Positions 1-12,510 of a stretch of 64,000 bases of DNA are shown here, one piece after another. Numbering within the stretch: position 1 is the stretch's first letter; each line of letters opens with the position of its first letter. The notes beneath the pieces were generated by a model, which worked only from the letters and a program-made list of their open reading frames with translations, was not told the origin of the DNA and searched no databases. Location: positions 558,001 through 622,000 of the forward strand of contig JAVHNS010000017.1 in assembly GCA_036872755.1 (NCBI GenBank), read 5' to 3'. The position numbers and the translations under genes were made by a program. The DNA comes from Orbilia blumenaviensis. Lineage: Eukaryota > Ascomycota > Orbiliomycetes > Orbiliales > Orbiliaceae.

Positions 1-2130
1 TGGCCAGCCGAGGAGTGGCGGACGAAGACGTGCATCCTATGGTAAGGCCTCTCTCCTCGTATCTTATATCTCTTTACTGCTGTTTTTGTAGAGGCGGACT
101 GATTGACTCAATTTGTGTGATTTTTTTTGGCAGATGAACCCTCCTCGATCCCTCGCAAGTTCTTCATCAACGTCGTCTCCACCCTCCAATCCCTGCTGGA
201 ATCCGAAGATACGGATGGAAACTACCAGATCACAATCGACGATGGCGGTCCGAAGACAATTACGCTGGGAACCGCAAACTCCGGTGGATACAACCGTGCT
301 GATATTCGAGGCACCTACATGCTGTCCAACCTGCTGCAGGAACTCACGTATGCCAAGCAATTCGGCCGACGCTATATTGTTTTGGATGAGGCTCGCTTGA
401 ACGAGAACCCGGTCGACCGTCTGTCGAGATTGATCAGGACCAGTTTCTGGGACGGCCTGACCCGTCGCATCGACGCCAGTGTTATTGAAGTCGTCGGGTA
501 TGATCCCAAGGATCGTACGGCTGACCCACGACCTCGCATCTACGTCCCCATTGGCGCGCCGGAGCAATTGGCGTACTACCAGAAAGTAGCTGCTGACCGT
601 CCGGAGCTCCGATTGGAGGTCATCCAGCTCCCCAAGGAGATAACACCGGATTATGTCAAGTCGCTCAATGACAAGCCTGGCTTGCTCGCTCTCGCCATGG
701 ACAAGGAGATTGATCCCAGAACGGGCCAGGAGACTCTCGTCGGAAAGCCATTCGTCGTCCCAGGCGGTCGATTCAACGAGCTCTACGGTTGGGATTCGTA
801 CATGGAGTCTCTTGGTCTGATCGTTGACAACAAAGTCGAGCTTGCGAAAAACATGGTTGAGCACTTTGCATTTTGTATCCAGCACTATGGAAAGATTTTG
901 AACGCCAACAGATCCTACTATCTCTCCCGCTCGCAGCCGCCGTTTTTGACAGACATGGCTCTCCGTGTCTATGAAAGAATCCGACACGAGCCAGAGTCTA
1001 AGGAATTTCTCCGAGGCGCGCTTCTAGCTGCTATGAAGGAGTACCACCAGGTCTGGATGTCCGAACCGCGATTGGACAAGGTTACTGGTTTGTCACGCTA
1101 CCGCCCAGAAGGCAAGGGTATCCCTCCGGAGACTGAAGCCGAGCATTTCGAGCACATCCTGATGCCGTATGCCGAGAAGCACAACATGAGCTTCGACGAG
1201 TTTCAGCAAGCCTATAACGATGGCGTTGTTATAGAACCGGACTTGGATGAGTACTTTTTGCACGACCGAGCAGTCCGCGAGTCTGGCCACGATACCTCCT
1301 ACCGTCTGGAAAAGATCTGCGGGAACCTCGCGACTATCGACCTTAACTCTCTGTTGTATAAGTATGAAACTGATATCTCCAAAACGATCAGAACGATCTT
1401 TGGAGATAAACTACCCGTCCCTGATGAATGGTTAGTCGGCGACCAAAAGAGCGGCCATGTCGAGTCCTCGGCTATTTGGGACCGTCGGGCTAGAAAACGC
1501 AAGATGGCAATGGATAAGTACATGTGGAACCCCGAAAAGGGCATCTTCTTCGACTACGATACCGTTGAGAAGAAACAACACTTCTACGAAACCGCAACCA
1601 CATTCTGGGCCATGTGGGCCGGCGCAGCATCACCAGGACAAGCAAGATCAATGGTTGAACGCGGACTACCAAAATTCGAAGTCCTAGGCGGCTTAGTCGC
1701 CGGTACGGAAGAGTCCCGAGGGGTTGTAGGCATAGACCGCCCGAACCGACAGTGGGACTATCCGTACGGGTGGGCACCGCAGCAGATATTGGCATGGGGC
1801 GGCCTTCAACGCTACGGTTTCGATCAGGAAGCGGAGCGGCTTGCGTATAGATGGCTGTTCATGATGACCAAAGCGTTCTTTGATTACAATGGTGTCGTTG
1901 TGGAGAAGTATGATGTTACCAGACCGGTTGATCCGCATCGTGTGGATGCGGAGTATGGAAATCAGGGGTTGGATTTTAAGGGGGTTGCGAGGGAAGGGTT
2001 TGGATGGGTTAACGCGAGTTATCAGTATGGATTGCAGATTATCAATAGTCATATGCGGAGGGCGTTGGGGGCGTTGACGCCGCCGGATAGTTTCAGTAAT
2101 GCGTTTGATAGGGAGGAGATGGTCTTCTAA
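1..2130 (+). CDS. NTH1: Neutral (cytosolic) trehalase, 5' end cut by window edge
   Basis: Hydrolyses trehalose to two glucose in the cytosol (GH37). The first exon enters the window at 1 and ends at 41; an intron runs 42-133 (gtaagg...gcag) and the last exon is 134-2130. The join restores GRRRASYDEPS, a PKA phosphorylation site of the RRxS type that activates fungal neutral trehalases. Just downstream, about 30 residues into exon 2, is [12 protein letters not shown], the EF-hand-like calcium-binding loop of this enzyme class. Both trehalase signatures are present: [14 protein letters not shown] (about 760-800) and [10 protein letters not shown] (about 1750-1780). The absence of a signal peptide cannot be checked because the N-terminus is missing. 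About 680 residues are visible of an expected 720-780. The C-terminal 60 codons are very G-rich. Identification is secure. Confidence 0.96.
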
Positions 2131-2741
2131 ATCCCCACCTTTTTTTTTTTTCATATTCTGAGAGAGGGGGTTTTGGCTGTTCTTTCCTCTACGCATTACT
2201 TTTATGGCTATTGATATGAAGGTGGATGTGGGTGTGGATGTGCTGAGGGTGGTTATGTTCGCTGGGCTTTAGATGTTTCTTGTTCTGGTCCTTCCTAGGG
2301 TTTGTGTGAAGCAGAGGGAGGTTTTCTCAGGACTCGCTCTGTTGGTTTGAGAGGATGGGTACTACACGACTACCACTGCTGCTGTTTTCTTTGTTTTTGT
2401 ATTCTGACTGCTACCGTTCTCTTTCTTTCTTTCTTTCTTTTCTTCGTCTTTTGTTTTTCTGTGTTTTTGTTTGAAAATGGCGTATTACAGATGGGGATAA
2501 AATGCGAAATGCACCAATGCGGATTGACAAAACTTTTTTGTATTACTGGTTACTGACTGACAACTTTTTTGTTACTTATTATTTTATAAATATATTACTA
2601 TTATTATTTATTTTACTTGGGGGCTTTTAGACGTTTAATTCCCTTTGAAGTTGAATCGTAATGTCGAGACCTCCTATTGATCACATCTATCGCCAACTAC
2701 CCCTAAGGTAGCTTACTGTTAAGAAAGCAGAATGAGGACTG
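2131..2741. other. Convergent intergenic region, trehalase 3' end
   Basis: Lies between the trehalase stop and the stop of the reverse-strand F-box gene. It holds T-tracts at 2140-2151 and 2418-2460 and an AT-rich core at 2575-2625 that probably carries the 3' ends of both transcripts. The short ORFs here are low complexity and I do not accept them. Confidence 0.6.
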
Positions 2742-4252
2742 CTAATGTCTCACACCCACCTTCCTCCCCTTCATCCGCCGCCTCTCCCTCCTCCTCCGAT
2801 CAGCCGCAGCCTGCTTCTGATCCAATATACCTTCCTCACAAGCCTTCCTACTCCTCTCATTCAAACCCTTATTATTCCTCAACACTAATGCGTATAAATC
2901 GTCAGGAACGGGATTATACCCATTCACCTTAAACTTCTTCAACCCCGTGATCTCTAACTTTCCTAGTAAGAATCCTTTGTCTTCTTCTTCTTCTTCTGAA
3001 GGGAAGATTGAGATTTCGGATGGGACTTTTGTGGGTGTGGATGAAGAGTATGATGTGGATATATCCAGCGTTAGAGAAGTTATGTTATGTAACCCGGTGT
3101 TTGAGAAGGTGATCCACCAGTTCTTTGATACCTCCTGGGATATTATCAATACCCTGACGTTTTTGGGAGGGATTAGAAAAAAGTCTGGATGGAATAGTAT
3201 TCCTTCTATCCTTAGCCTTTTAAGGCTGTGGAGGGAAAGTATGGTGGTTTGGAGGGTTGTTAGGTGGGGTTTTAAGGGGGATAGGATTTTTGTGAAGGGT
3301 TTTAGATGGCTGAAGCTTTCGGGACCGGAGAGGTCTAGGTCTTTTAGGTTGCTGTGTGGGGTGAGGGTGAGGGTGAAGGTGGAGAGGAGGGTTGTTAGGG
3401 GGTTTATGTGGGTTTTTATGGTGGAGTTTGTGGAGTTGGTTATTGTTACGGTGAGGGGTTCTGGAGGGGTGGTTTTTGAGGGGGAGAAGTGGGAGCGGGG
3501 GTCTTCGGGGCAGCGGAGGCGGAGGGTTGTTATTGATGTTGATGTTATTGATGATGGTGTATCTGTGTCTGCGTCTGCGTCTGTGTCTGCTGTGGTGAAG
3601 GTTTTGAGGAATATAGGTAGGAAGTTGGGGGACCAGGAGATGTCGAGGTTTGTGCTTAGGTTTAGGTTTTGGGATTGCAGTTGGAGGGTTTTGAGGAGGT
3701 GGTGGGATTGTGGGCTTGCTGTTTATATACACACACATATATATAAGTAGATAGTCTAGTCTTGAGGGAGGGAGGGAGGAGGGGATATATACGCTCAGAA
3801 TCAATAACAACATCCACCCCCTCCACACACATCACACCGGCCGTCACACCCCTCGCAAACCCCTCAAACAGCCCCGAAACCTCCCACAAACTTCCCTCTT
3901 CCAAATCCGCGGGCCATAGAACTAGTCGTTTTATATACCTAACGGGCTTTAAATTCTCCATACCGACTTTTTGGACCAAGTTCCCAAGTTTTAGAAGGCC
4001 TGATTGTGATGATGATGTTTTTCTCTGTCTTTCGGAGAAGGTGATGTTGCGTTCTGATGGGGTGGAGGATATTTTATGCCATAGTAGTGGGAGGGTGAGG
4101 GTGTGGAAATGGCGGGAGGTTAGGAGGAGGGGGTGGAGGCGGCGTTTTTGGGACCCGCTGCTACTGCCGCTGCCGCCGCTGAGGTAGGTGAGGATTTGGA
4201 GGTGGAGTTCGGGGGGGAGGGATGTTATTGTTGTTCGTGGGGGGGTTTCCAT
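2742..4252 (-). CDS. F-box-like protein, two exons
   Basis: Exon 1 is 4252-3793 and exon 2 is 3718-2742. The intron (3792-3719, 74 bases, GTATAT...ACAG) joins them in phase and gives 478 residues. The N-terminus reads TSLPPELHLQILTYLSG followed by LHPLLLTSRHFHTLTLPLLW, a plausible F-box (about residues 10-55); F-box proteins recruit substrates to SCF ubiquitin ligases. The middle has leucine-rich, LRR-like spacing (NLKDLDLSGPESFSHL; HNITSLTLDIS near the end) and an acidic SSSEEEEE stretch. The C-terminus is basic. Exon 2 is almost devoid of G in its coding strand between 3230 and 3560, which opens long spurious ORFs in other frames. Its substrate is unknown. The splice model comes from sequence only, and the N-terminal motif is a moderate rather than strong match. 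Confidence 0.7.
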
Positions 4253-6409
4253 TCCTTTTTTTATATATATGCGGAGTTTTTCTTTCTTCCTTCCTTCCTT
4301 TCTTTTTTTTGGTTAAAGGGATATGAGATTACATGGACATGGGGGCTTGTACCTCTTGTAGTTGTAGTATACGACGACGTTTCGGTAGTAGTAGGGTGAT
4401 GAGCTTGGGTGATTACTGTTATAACTGGTTGATTTTTTATGGATGGAGGGAATGGCGGGGTTTTTTTTTTATAGCTGCAAGGGACTCTGCATCGCGCACG
4501 GCGAACGAGATGTATATAGCGCGGGGTTCGAGTCAGCTGTGGGCGATAAACATGAGTTGTTTTATGTGTTATTTTTGTGAGGGCTCTTGGATTTTGAGGA
4601 TATCTAGGCGGGTTGCATAAATTAGGGCTGGGAGATTGATAGATTATCCATATATATCCTAATCTGATGGCTTGATATCCAAAATCGAGAATAGTAACGT
4701 TGACTTCCCGGGAAAATGCAATTGGCTATATAAACTTTTCTTTGTTCAATCCAATTGGGACGGTGTATCTCGTCTGTGGAAACCAATGTTATCGCCAGGC
4801 TTTTATGAATATTCGAATGTCATCTTCGTACATTGAAGCTTTTCTGAGATTACCGGGTTTTGAAAGTTGGATCGGATAGTACATATAGCCATATATATCT
4901 TTAACACTGAAAGATTCACTGAAGAAATCCGCATTTCGCATTCGCGACCCCCCCCGTTTATACACTTCTTATCTAGCAAATTTAGTTGAGTAAAAAAAAG
5001 GCACAAAAAAAGGGTTATAAACTTATTTTACACTCCCAATCGACCGCCTGGTAAATTTATAAAGAAATGTATATATATATTTTGTATATATATAGTTTTG
5101 CCTCCCGAACTCGAGGTCCCGTACTCGAAGATTTAGTGGTATTTTGAGCACACGTGTCAATGCTACGATACAGGGGGAAAGTGGGTGTGCATTTCAATGT
5201 CGATACCAATCCACTGATATTAGGCAAGATGGGGATGGGCTGTCTCGGTGAAAGACTTATAGATGAGGTGGTTGTGGTGGTTGTGGTGGTGGTGGTGGTG
5301 GTGACTATGTTGGCATTGAGCTCTTCATCGACTTGGGGGCACCGGAAATTGGGAGGTTGGTGGATGCGTCGACTCATTTGTTAGTATGATGCATAGGTTT
5401 TGATAGGATGCCTTTTCTCGGAAAATTGATATAGTATTCATGTGATACTTGTAGTAATTGTATCTATGTATGTTTAGATCATGGTATAGACCAGTTTTTA
5501 CTGCTTTTATCCCTCTCTCCCTCTCTATCGCATGGATGAACTCGAAGGTTTGATGCTGATTGAACGTAGCAATCTTGACGTTTTTTTTTTTGTTGTGTTG
5601 TCGCCGCAAAAAATCCAACATTTCAGCCGTTGTCGCCGCCCAGACCCGTCCTTGCGTTGGCCTGATCCGGCCGGCATCCTTCAAGATGAAAGCCCAGCTG
5701 ACGTACTTACAATATAGCCCCTGGTTGAAAGCTATAGCTAACTATAAAAACCAGCCTCCGAATATTACCTAGTTATTACCCTTCCGATTCTTCTCCAGGC
5801 CAGCTAGCTAGCTCATATCGTCTTACACGCCCAGCCCCGTGTTTTCGTGTTGAGAAAAGCGTTAGTTAAGAGTCATACGTACCGGATGCATACCGGGTTG
5901 TCGACATCTCACGCGTCGCTAGTTAGGTAGCTACATCAAATTCGATTCGATTCGGTTCGATTCATGACTCTTGCATTGGGGGAGGGGAGTGGACAGCAAA
6001 GCAAAGCAACGCACCCACCCCATGCAAGAAGTAGTCTAGATGGTAGCTATGTAGTTAGCTGACTGGACGATTTAAGTTAAATACAGCCTCGTGGAATAGA
6101 GTGGGTATATAAATACCTACCTACCTACTGGCTAACTAACAGGAGGCAGTTTAGTAAGATAAGCAAGGCGTACCTCTTTTTTATTGAACAACAACGCATT
6201 TGCAGTATTGTCTTTCATTGGAGGCTCTTCTAGGAAAATCAAATATATAAAAAACCATTGGTATTGGTATTGCAAAAAAAGCTCAGCCTTGCATTTGCAT
6301 TGCCTTCTATAAACCTTGCTACCGACAGCGTCGTTTACGGCAAGGCTACGTTATATATATTTTATACAAAGATACTTTCTTTTACTTTTCTTTTTGTTTT
6401 AAATTGACA
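4253..6409. other. Divergent intergenic region between two F-box-type genes
   Basis: Shared upstream region of the two divergent genes, about 2.15 kb. It holds T-rich and TATATA tracts (4255-4315, 5065-5095), a GTGGTT/GTG repeat (5267-5302), GATTC-type repeats (5940-5965: attcgattcgattcggttcg), GCTAGC palindromes near 5803-5815 and a tacctacctacctac run at 6113-6127. ORFs at 5057-5684 on the reverse strand are low complexity and match nothing I know. No gene is supported. Confidence 0.5.
5267..5302. repeat. (GTGGTT)n/(GTG)n microsatellite
   Basis: Tandem gtggttgtggtggttgtggtg continuing as pure GTG units, about 36 bases in the divergent intergenic region. Confidence 0.85.
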
Positions 6410-8256
6410 ATGGAGACACCGCCGCCGTCACCTCCTAGATTTAAACCGGAACAGACAAAGACAGGGATAATGGAGACGCCACCGTCGCCTGCACCTACGG
6501 AGATCGATCAGATAGAGGAGGAAGAGGAAGTAGAAACTCCAGATTCTCACAAGCCTACGACGCTGGAGACGGAAAAGACGGATACAGTGGAAACACTGGA
6601 GTCTCCTACGCCGACTAAGCTAGAACGGGAAGAAAAAATAGAGGGGCCACCGTCTCCCGCGCCAACTGAGCCAGAACGGGAACAAGAAGCAGAGGAGTCG
6701 GTGTGCTCTGTGACTGCGGAACCGGAACGGAAAGAAGAGATAGAAGAGTTATCGCCTCCTACGGCTGCGGAACCCAAGGAAGAAGAAATAGAAGAGCCGT
6801 CGTCTCCTGCAGCCGTGGAAACTGAGGAGGAAAAAGAAAAAGAAGAAGCAAAAGAGCCGCCATCTCCCACAGCCGTGGAACCCGAGAAGGAAGGAAAGGA
6901 GGAAGAAGAGGAGGAGAAGGAAGAGGGAGACCAGGAACCTCTCATTCCAAACATCCTCCTCGACCTCCCAAACGAGATCTGGTCCGAGGTCCTGTGGTAC
7001 CTTAACGACGAGGATAGAAAGGACTTCGCAATTTGCTCCAAACGATGCTATATACTATCGTTCCCGTCGAGATATGACCATATCATTATTTCAAAGTTTG
7101 AGGATGGAGTTGTCCGAGTTAGGGATTTTGGGGAAGGCGGTTGGTTGGAGCCTTTGAAGTATTGTATTCGGTATGCCTGCTATCCACCTTTTATACCCCT
7201 TTAATTAGTAATATAGAATACTGATTATGTTGAGAAAATAGTTCGGCAGACTTCCATTTCTGGCTAAAGGACCTGCCAGAGGCATTTGAATCAATAACTG
7301 TATTCCCAAAGCTTATAGACCTGACTATAAGCCTTGCCACCGAAAGGGCTACAGAAAGGAACTTATGCGCTGCAGTTGTATCCTCATTATCGAAATTATC
7401 ATTCTACGATAACATTGAAAACCTTACATTTAATTGGAAAACCCGGCCCCTACCAGGCGGCGTTGAATACGACCCACCATCAGACTCCGGCAGCGAGACT
7501 GAAGGACCCAGGAAAAAGCCTTTACGGAGATCGCGCGAGGCTAGGATGCGCAAGACTTATAAACGGAGCGTAGCCCGCTTCAGCGCTAAGGAGAGAAAAT
7601 TCCTGGGCGCGTTTATTGATAATCGAGATTTAGTGACGGCTATGGATAACCTAAGATTTCCAAATCAGCTACGTACTTTGGATCTTGATATTGATTCCGA
7701 TGATGGGGCGTATGCTCTACCGTTGCTCAAATTAATCCCCGGTATAGATTGCGCCATCTCACTCAATAGCTCTGCGCTACCCATCCGTGATTATACCGGG
7801 GCTGTTCCGGAATTACCGAATGTCAAAAACGTAATTTTCGACTACCCGGACGAGAACAGCAAGGTAAAACTAAAATACCTAGCACAGCAGTTCCCAAACC
7901 TCAAAGCGGTGGGAGTATTGGAATACCAACCGATAGATTGTCTCGAACCATGGGTTATGTTACCGAACCTGCCGAATCTAAAGGAGATAGTATATCCGTG
8001 GTCAGGGCTTTCGAGGGGGAATAGTATGATTCATGATGTGAAGTTAGAAAAGATGAAGGCTCTGGAGGATTTGATTGAGAAGAGGAAGAGAGTCGGGGAG
8101 TTTGAACGGTTGGAGATTGTGATTGTGAAGGATTGGGGAGAGCACTCTAAACATCAGAAGTTGAAGATTTCGGTAAGGAGGGATAGTAGCGGGGTGGTGA
8201 AAAGGGACTATAACTGGGAAAAACTGGCCTCGTGGAAAAACTGTATGGATAGCTAG
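6410..8256 (+). CDS. F-box protein with long acidic N-terminus
   Basis: Exon 1 is 6410-7170, the intron 7171-7241 (GTATGC...ATAG), and exon 2 is 7242-8256, giving 591 residues in frame. The start is the ATG at 6410, preceded by TTGACA. Residues 1-180 are a low-complexity Glu/Pro/Ser region built of degenerate units of the form E-x-P-x-S-P-x-A-x-E-P-E. Then comes an F-box, ILLDLPNEIWSEVLWYLNDE (about residues 182-228), with the usual LPxEI core and a CSKRCYILS segment. The C-terminal 360 residues show scattered leucine-rich spacing (LRTLDLDIDS; LPNLPNLKEIVYPW) like the LRR-type tails of fungal F-box proteins. The likely role is substrate selection in an SCF ubiquitin ligase; the target is unknown. 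The acidic region may be intrinsically disordered. Gene call is firm, substrate inference weak. Confidence 0.82.
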
Positions 8257-11200
8257 GTTATTGGGAGGGTGCACCGAAGATTGCGGGGTTTTGATCCAAG
8301 GTGTTGACTGACTGATCACGATTAGATGATGCTGGTTCTTTTTTCTTGTAGCTAGCTGCTTTTTTCCCCCTACCTCTTTTACACTCGATTTGTTTATATA
8401 TTTCTGTATATGCATTACAACAGTATGTCCTGCTAAAGGCTTTTTTTCTTTTTTTTTTTTCTCTGCTAATTCCTCCACAAGTTGTAGATATAAATCTCAA
8501 ATGGATACCCGAGCAAGCTCTAGATCGGACCCGGGTACAGGGGTCTCGACATAAATATGTTAAATTAACAGAGTTATACAACCAACTAGTCCCGGGGATC
8601 CAGCAGGTGTCTTGGTCCTATATATCCAACCAAGCCATACAAGCCTATCCCGTCAAGCTCGGTCTCTACCAACCGGCTCACTGGCTCGGTTACTACCGGG
8701 CCCGGGCCTTTGGGACGGGATATATAACCAGGCCAGGCCGGGTCCTCTGATACGATGACCCCTCCTTTCTGACAACCCCAAACCAACATTCATACATATA
8801 ATTATAAATGCCCGCTGACTACGCTCCTCCCCACAAGCCTTGAAGTAGTCAAGATTCAACGTATGATACGCTAGCTGTGTGGTGTTGTGTGCTTCAAAAA
8901 ATCCCAACTTGGTGTGCCTGCCTCCAAACTAAACGAATGTGGAAAGCTAGGAAACCAACTTAGCTTACGTACGAACACCGCATGAGTATATAAGTGTATT
9001 TTCCAAATATCTTAGTTGGAATTAATTAATTCTTTTTTTTTTTTTAAAAAAATAAATAAATAATTTAGACAAACGGGTGCTTAAGATTAGGTAGAGTTAT
9101 TAGTATGCTATTGTGTTCCAAAAATAAACATCTATACCTGAGGATTAGCAAGCTGGGTGTAGCCGCCAAAGTTTACAACCCTGATCTTTGCATTTTTTTT
9201 ATATTAATTTAATCTAATTAATCTAATTTAATCGAATGAAGTGGTCACACAGACGTATATATATAGATATAGATGTGAATCGGGGTTCGGGGATGGGAAG
9301 TGGGGGGGGATTCTAGAAGTGTCAATGGCAATGTCAAGCTGAGAGGTTCTGAAGCGCCACAGCTAGTCAAGAAACTTGGGTCCCCGGACGCTATACTAAC
9401 GTTGACACGAGGTTTTCCGGGTCCCCTGGTAGCAACGTTTTTGGAAGGGCGTTTAACGAGCTAATGAGTAAAACGAGACCGGTGCATCTAGCCTACGGGC
9501 GGTTTTTTTAGATACTTAATTCCTTAAGCATATAGAAGGAAGGGTAGTTAGCTTATGCAATACTAATATAAGATGATTAGCTCCCTTAGTAAAACGTTAG
9601 ATGTCTGTCAATTAACAAACTAGAGGTTTTTAGCTTTAAAATTTATATGTATAAAGGGGTTTCAGAGTGCGTTCGATGGGTATAATAATATTCGATTCGT
9701 GAGGAACTTCCGTAAACGCCTTAAGTTAGAGTCTTCCCTTGGAGCTCCAGCTCTAGATATACATGTTGGGACTGGGATTCTTCTTGTCCTTGGTCGGTTA
9801 ACTGAAACGCGAGCGAGGGCATTTTAATGTTTTTACTTTTTTGGGGAATTTGACCTGACCTGCCACCTGAGTTTTTCCTCTTTTTTGGGTTTGGAGTTTT
9901 GGCCTTTTATTTTTTATATTTTAATTTTTTGCAAATTTGGACCTCGAGCTCGTCTGAAATATGCAGGGCGGATGAATGAGGTAAAGATCGATAGGGGGCG
10001 GGTTAGGACACACAAAAAACTGTCATATGATGCATGATATCAACGGGGTCCCGTACGGGTATGGCGTTAGAAGATTCGATTAACAGCCCTCGTGGATCGT
10101 CTCATTCATTCATTCATTCAACAAGATGTGATTATTTTTATCGAATTTTTTTTTTTTATAAATGTGTGGGTTCAACAAAAATTTGGGGGGGATATCTGTT
10201 TGGCTGCTGATAACAAAATAGTGATTGATGATGGTGATATCGGGATATCGTGATTACGGTGAAGTCGGCATGCAGGATGCATTGCATGCCCGGTTGAGGA
10301 GCCCTGTTCTTGGGTTTGTGTGTGTGGGTGTGATTCGGGTGTGATAAGGGGTGGAAGAAGCTTAAGAACAGCAACGAACAACGAAACCTCATTTTCAACA
10401 TTCTCAAAAAAAGAAAAAAAAGGAAAGACAAGAGACCATCTTTCTGTTCAAGACTGGTGGTGGTCTTTTTCTTTCGTTCTTTCTGTGTGTTCACAACGGA
10501 GGTGCATTGCAGGAAGAAAAAAAGACGTTAATGGAATGGGAACTAAAAAAGGGCCGGTTTGCTGGCTGCTCCTGCCAATCGGTGATCAATTGGGGGCCCA
10601 TACTTTGGAACCGTACATACACTTACCGACATACACATACGCTAGGTTATCCAACCTATGACAAGAGAACGAAGCAGGATCAAAAAGAAAGCATGGTTGA
10701 AATGGTAGGGGGGCATGATGGTCAATCCATCGGGGTTGCTTGCATGCAGGTTGCATCTTGCTTCGAGCTTTCTGGCTTGGCCGGTTCGTTTCGTCTGGGA
10801 CTGACATGGATTGCTTGTGTATGTCATGTCTGGTATCTGCCCTGCCCTGCCCCTCAAGACGTATGTATGTAATGTAATGTATGGACGGTCGCAGACAAGG
10901 ACAGCATCCCTGCCGCCCTGATTTTTTCTAGGTCAAGCTCAGCTACGGCTGCTATTACGGCTGCTGCTGCTGCTGCAAGTCTTGGATGATATGATACGAT
11001 ATGATACCTATGATGCAGCTTGGGTGATAAAAATATGTCGTCGATGCATTTTTTCTCTCTGTGGTATACCTACCTATACCTGCATCGCGCCGGAGTCCCT
11101 CGCTGCACTGCTGCAGTACATGCATATCTGAGTATATACATACCGACATATATATACATAAATTACAGGATCTGGACTTGACTTGACTATTCTAGTACCT

Positions 11201-11639
11201 CCGAAGTTTTAAGTTGTACTGACCTGACTACCAGCTACATACTTACTGCCAAAGGAGCGAGTATCTGACTTTTGAGCAGTGGTGGATTGTATATAAAGAG
11301 ACTAGTATCTGGCGCACAGGTCTCATGGCCGGTTCAACTAGCTATCTGAAGCTGGGTTAGCTTACATCTCCCCTCCCCATCCCATCCACCACCCCCTCCC
11401 CAACCCAGACTAGTTGGAGCAAGCTATATACCTGGCAGCAGCAGCAGTGGGTATCATTGTTGCTATAAGTTACTTAACTTAAAAAACCTGTGGGGAGATT
11501 CCGTCTTTCTTGCGACAAGAGAAAAAGATAAGCCTGAATCTGATCTGGGATCTTGTCTGATTCAAGTAACCCCCTTCGACGAAGACAGCCGGCCGGGAAC
11601 GGGCTGCAAGCGCTCTCAGCTTTATAAGCTTACATACCT

Positions 11640-12510
11640 CTCCTCCTCTTTCTTTTCTTTCTTTCTTTCTCTTTCTTCCTTCTCATCTCCTTCGTCTCTG
11701 CTTTTTATTCATCATCGTCATCGTGATAGCTGTGTGCTGCTGCAATTTCTCGAGCTCATCGCATCATCGTCATCATCATAATCGCTATCATATCATCGAC
11801 AGCATCATCATCATCGATATCATCATCACGATCACAAGCTAGATAAAGTAGCTAGCTAGCTCCGACTGCAGATTTTCTGCGACAGCGCGCGCGCGCGAAA
11901 AAAGGTGAGAAATACACCCTGGTTCACTTCCCTACAAAAATGCATCATACAACATGCAAGAGCATATTATTATTATCAGGGTAGCACAGTTAGCGGGAAA
12001 GGAAGATGAGGAGGAGGAAAGGTGAGGAGAGAGAAGAGCCACACACACGGGATACTACCTCGAAAGATGGAGCTTTCCCCTCAGAACGGGGAACGGCGCG
12101 CCGGGCTGGCTATAACGAGCAGGCGGGCTGGTGAGCGGGTTTATCGATGAAGGTGGAGGTGGAGGAGGAGGGGGTCTGTGTCAGGTTTTAATTCCTGCGC
12201 CATCTAGTTTTTTTTATTTTTTATCTTAACGGGACAGGACAGGACCAAGACAAGACGTCTGTCATTATTACGTTGCTTCAGCGCCGTCGAAGGAAGCGAA
12301 ACTGCACTGTTACCACAAAAGAAAAGAAGAAAAAAAACCAAACCCTTTCAGCCTCCTGGCTCATCTCTCCCTCATCTCATCCCTCATCTCTCTCTCCACC
12401 ACCCCCCCTCCCAAAATCTATATCCTATCCACCACCACCACCCCCATACCCCCATCGCTGGTTTTCTCACCCTCCCAAAACACCCGTTTTAGCCCTTAAA
12501 CCTCCCCTCC
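11640..12510 (+). promoter_or_regulatory. CT-rich promoter/leader tracts upstream of the Crp1-like gene
   Basis: Pyrimidine tracts on the + strand at 11640-11700 (tctcctcctctttcttttc and on) and 12355-12500 precede the ATG at 12811. Such CT-rich blocks commonly mark transcription start regions of strongly expressed filamentous-fungal genes. Two blocks could mean two start sites or a spliced leader. This is inference from composition. Confidence 0.35.
11707..11836. repeat. Imperfect CAT/ATC trinucleotide repeat
   Basis: Clusters of catcatcgtcatc, atcatcatcataatcg and agcatcatcatcatcgatatc interrupted by single-base changes, in the leader region of the Crp1-like gene. Confidence 0.7.

Noticed and set aside
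3340..3440. TTAGGG-like bases suggesting an internal telomere repeat
   Set aside because: Only isolated gttaggg units in a G-rich coding segment, with no tandem array.
2947..3750. 267-codon + strand ORF opposite the F-box gene
   Set aside because: Antisense shadow made of Val/Arg/Gly-rich sequence caused by the G-rich strand; no domain.
3220..3828. 202-codon reverse ORF rich in Pro, His and Asn
   Set aside because: It is a shifted frame of the F-box gene; the C-rich coding strand keeps all frames open. The true frame runs through with LRR-like spacing and joins the C-terminal ORF.
4520..4540. Possible tRNA B box (ggttcgagtc)
   Set aside because: No T-stem pairing around it and no A box or acceptor stem at the right distance.
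10156..10872. Cluster of overlapping ORFs of 70-120 codons on both strands
   Set aside because: Biased composition (Lys, His, Pro runs), mutual overlap, no domain and no splice logic.
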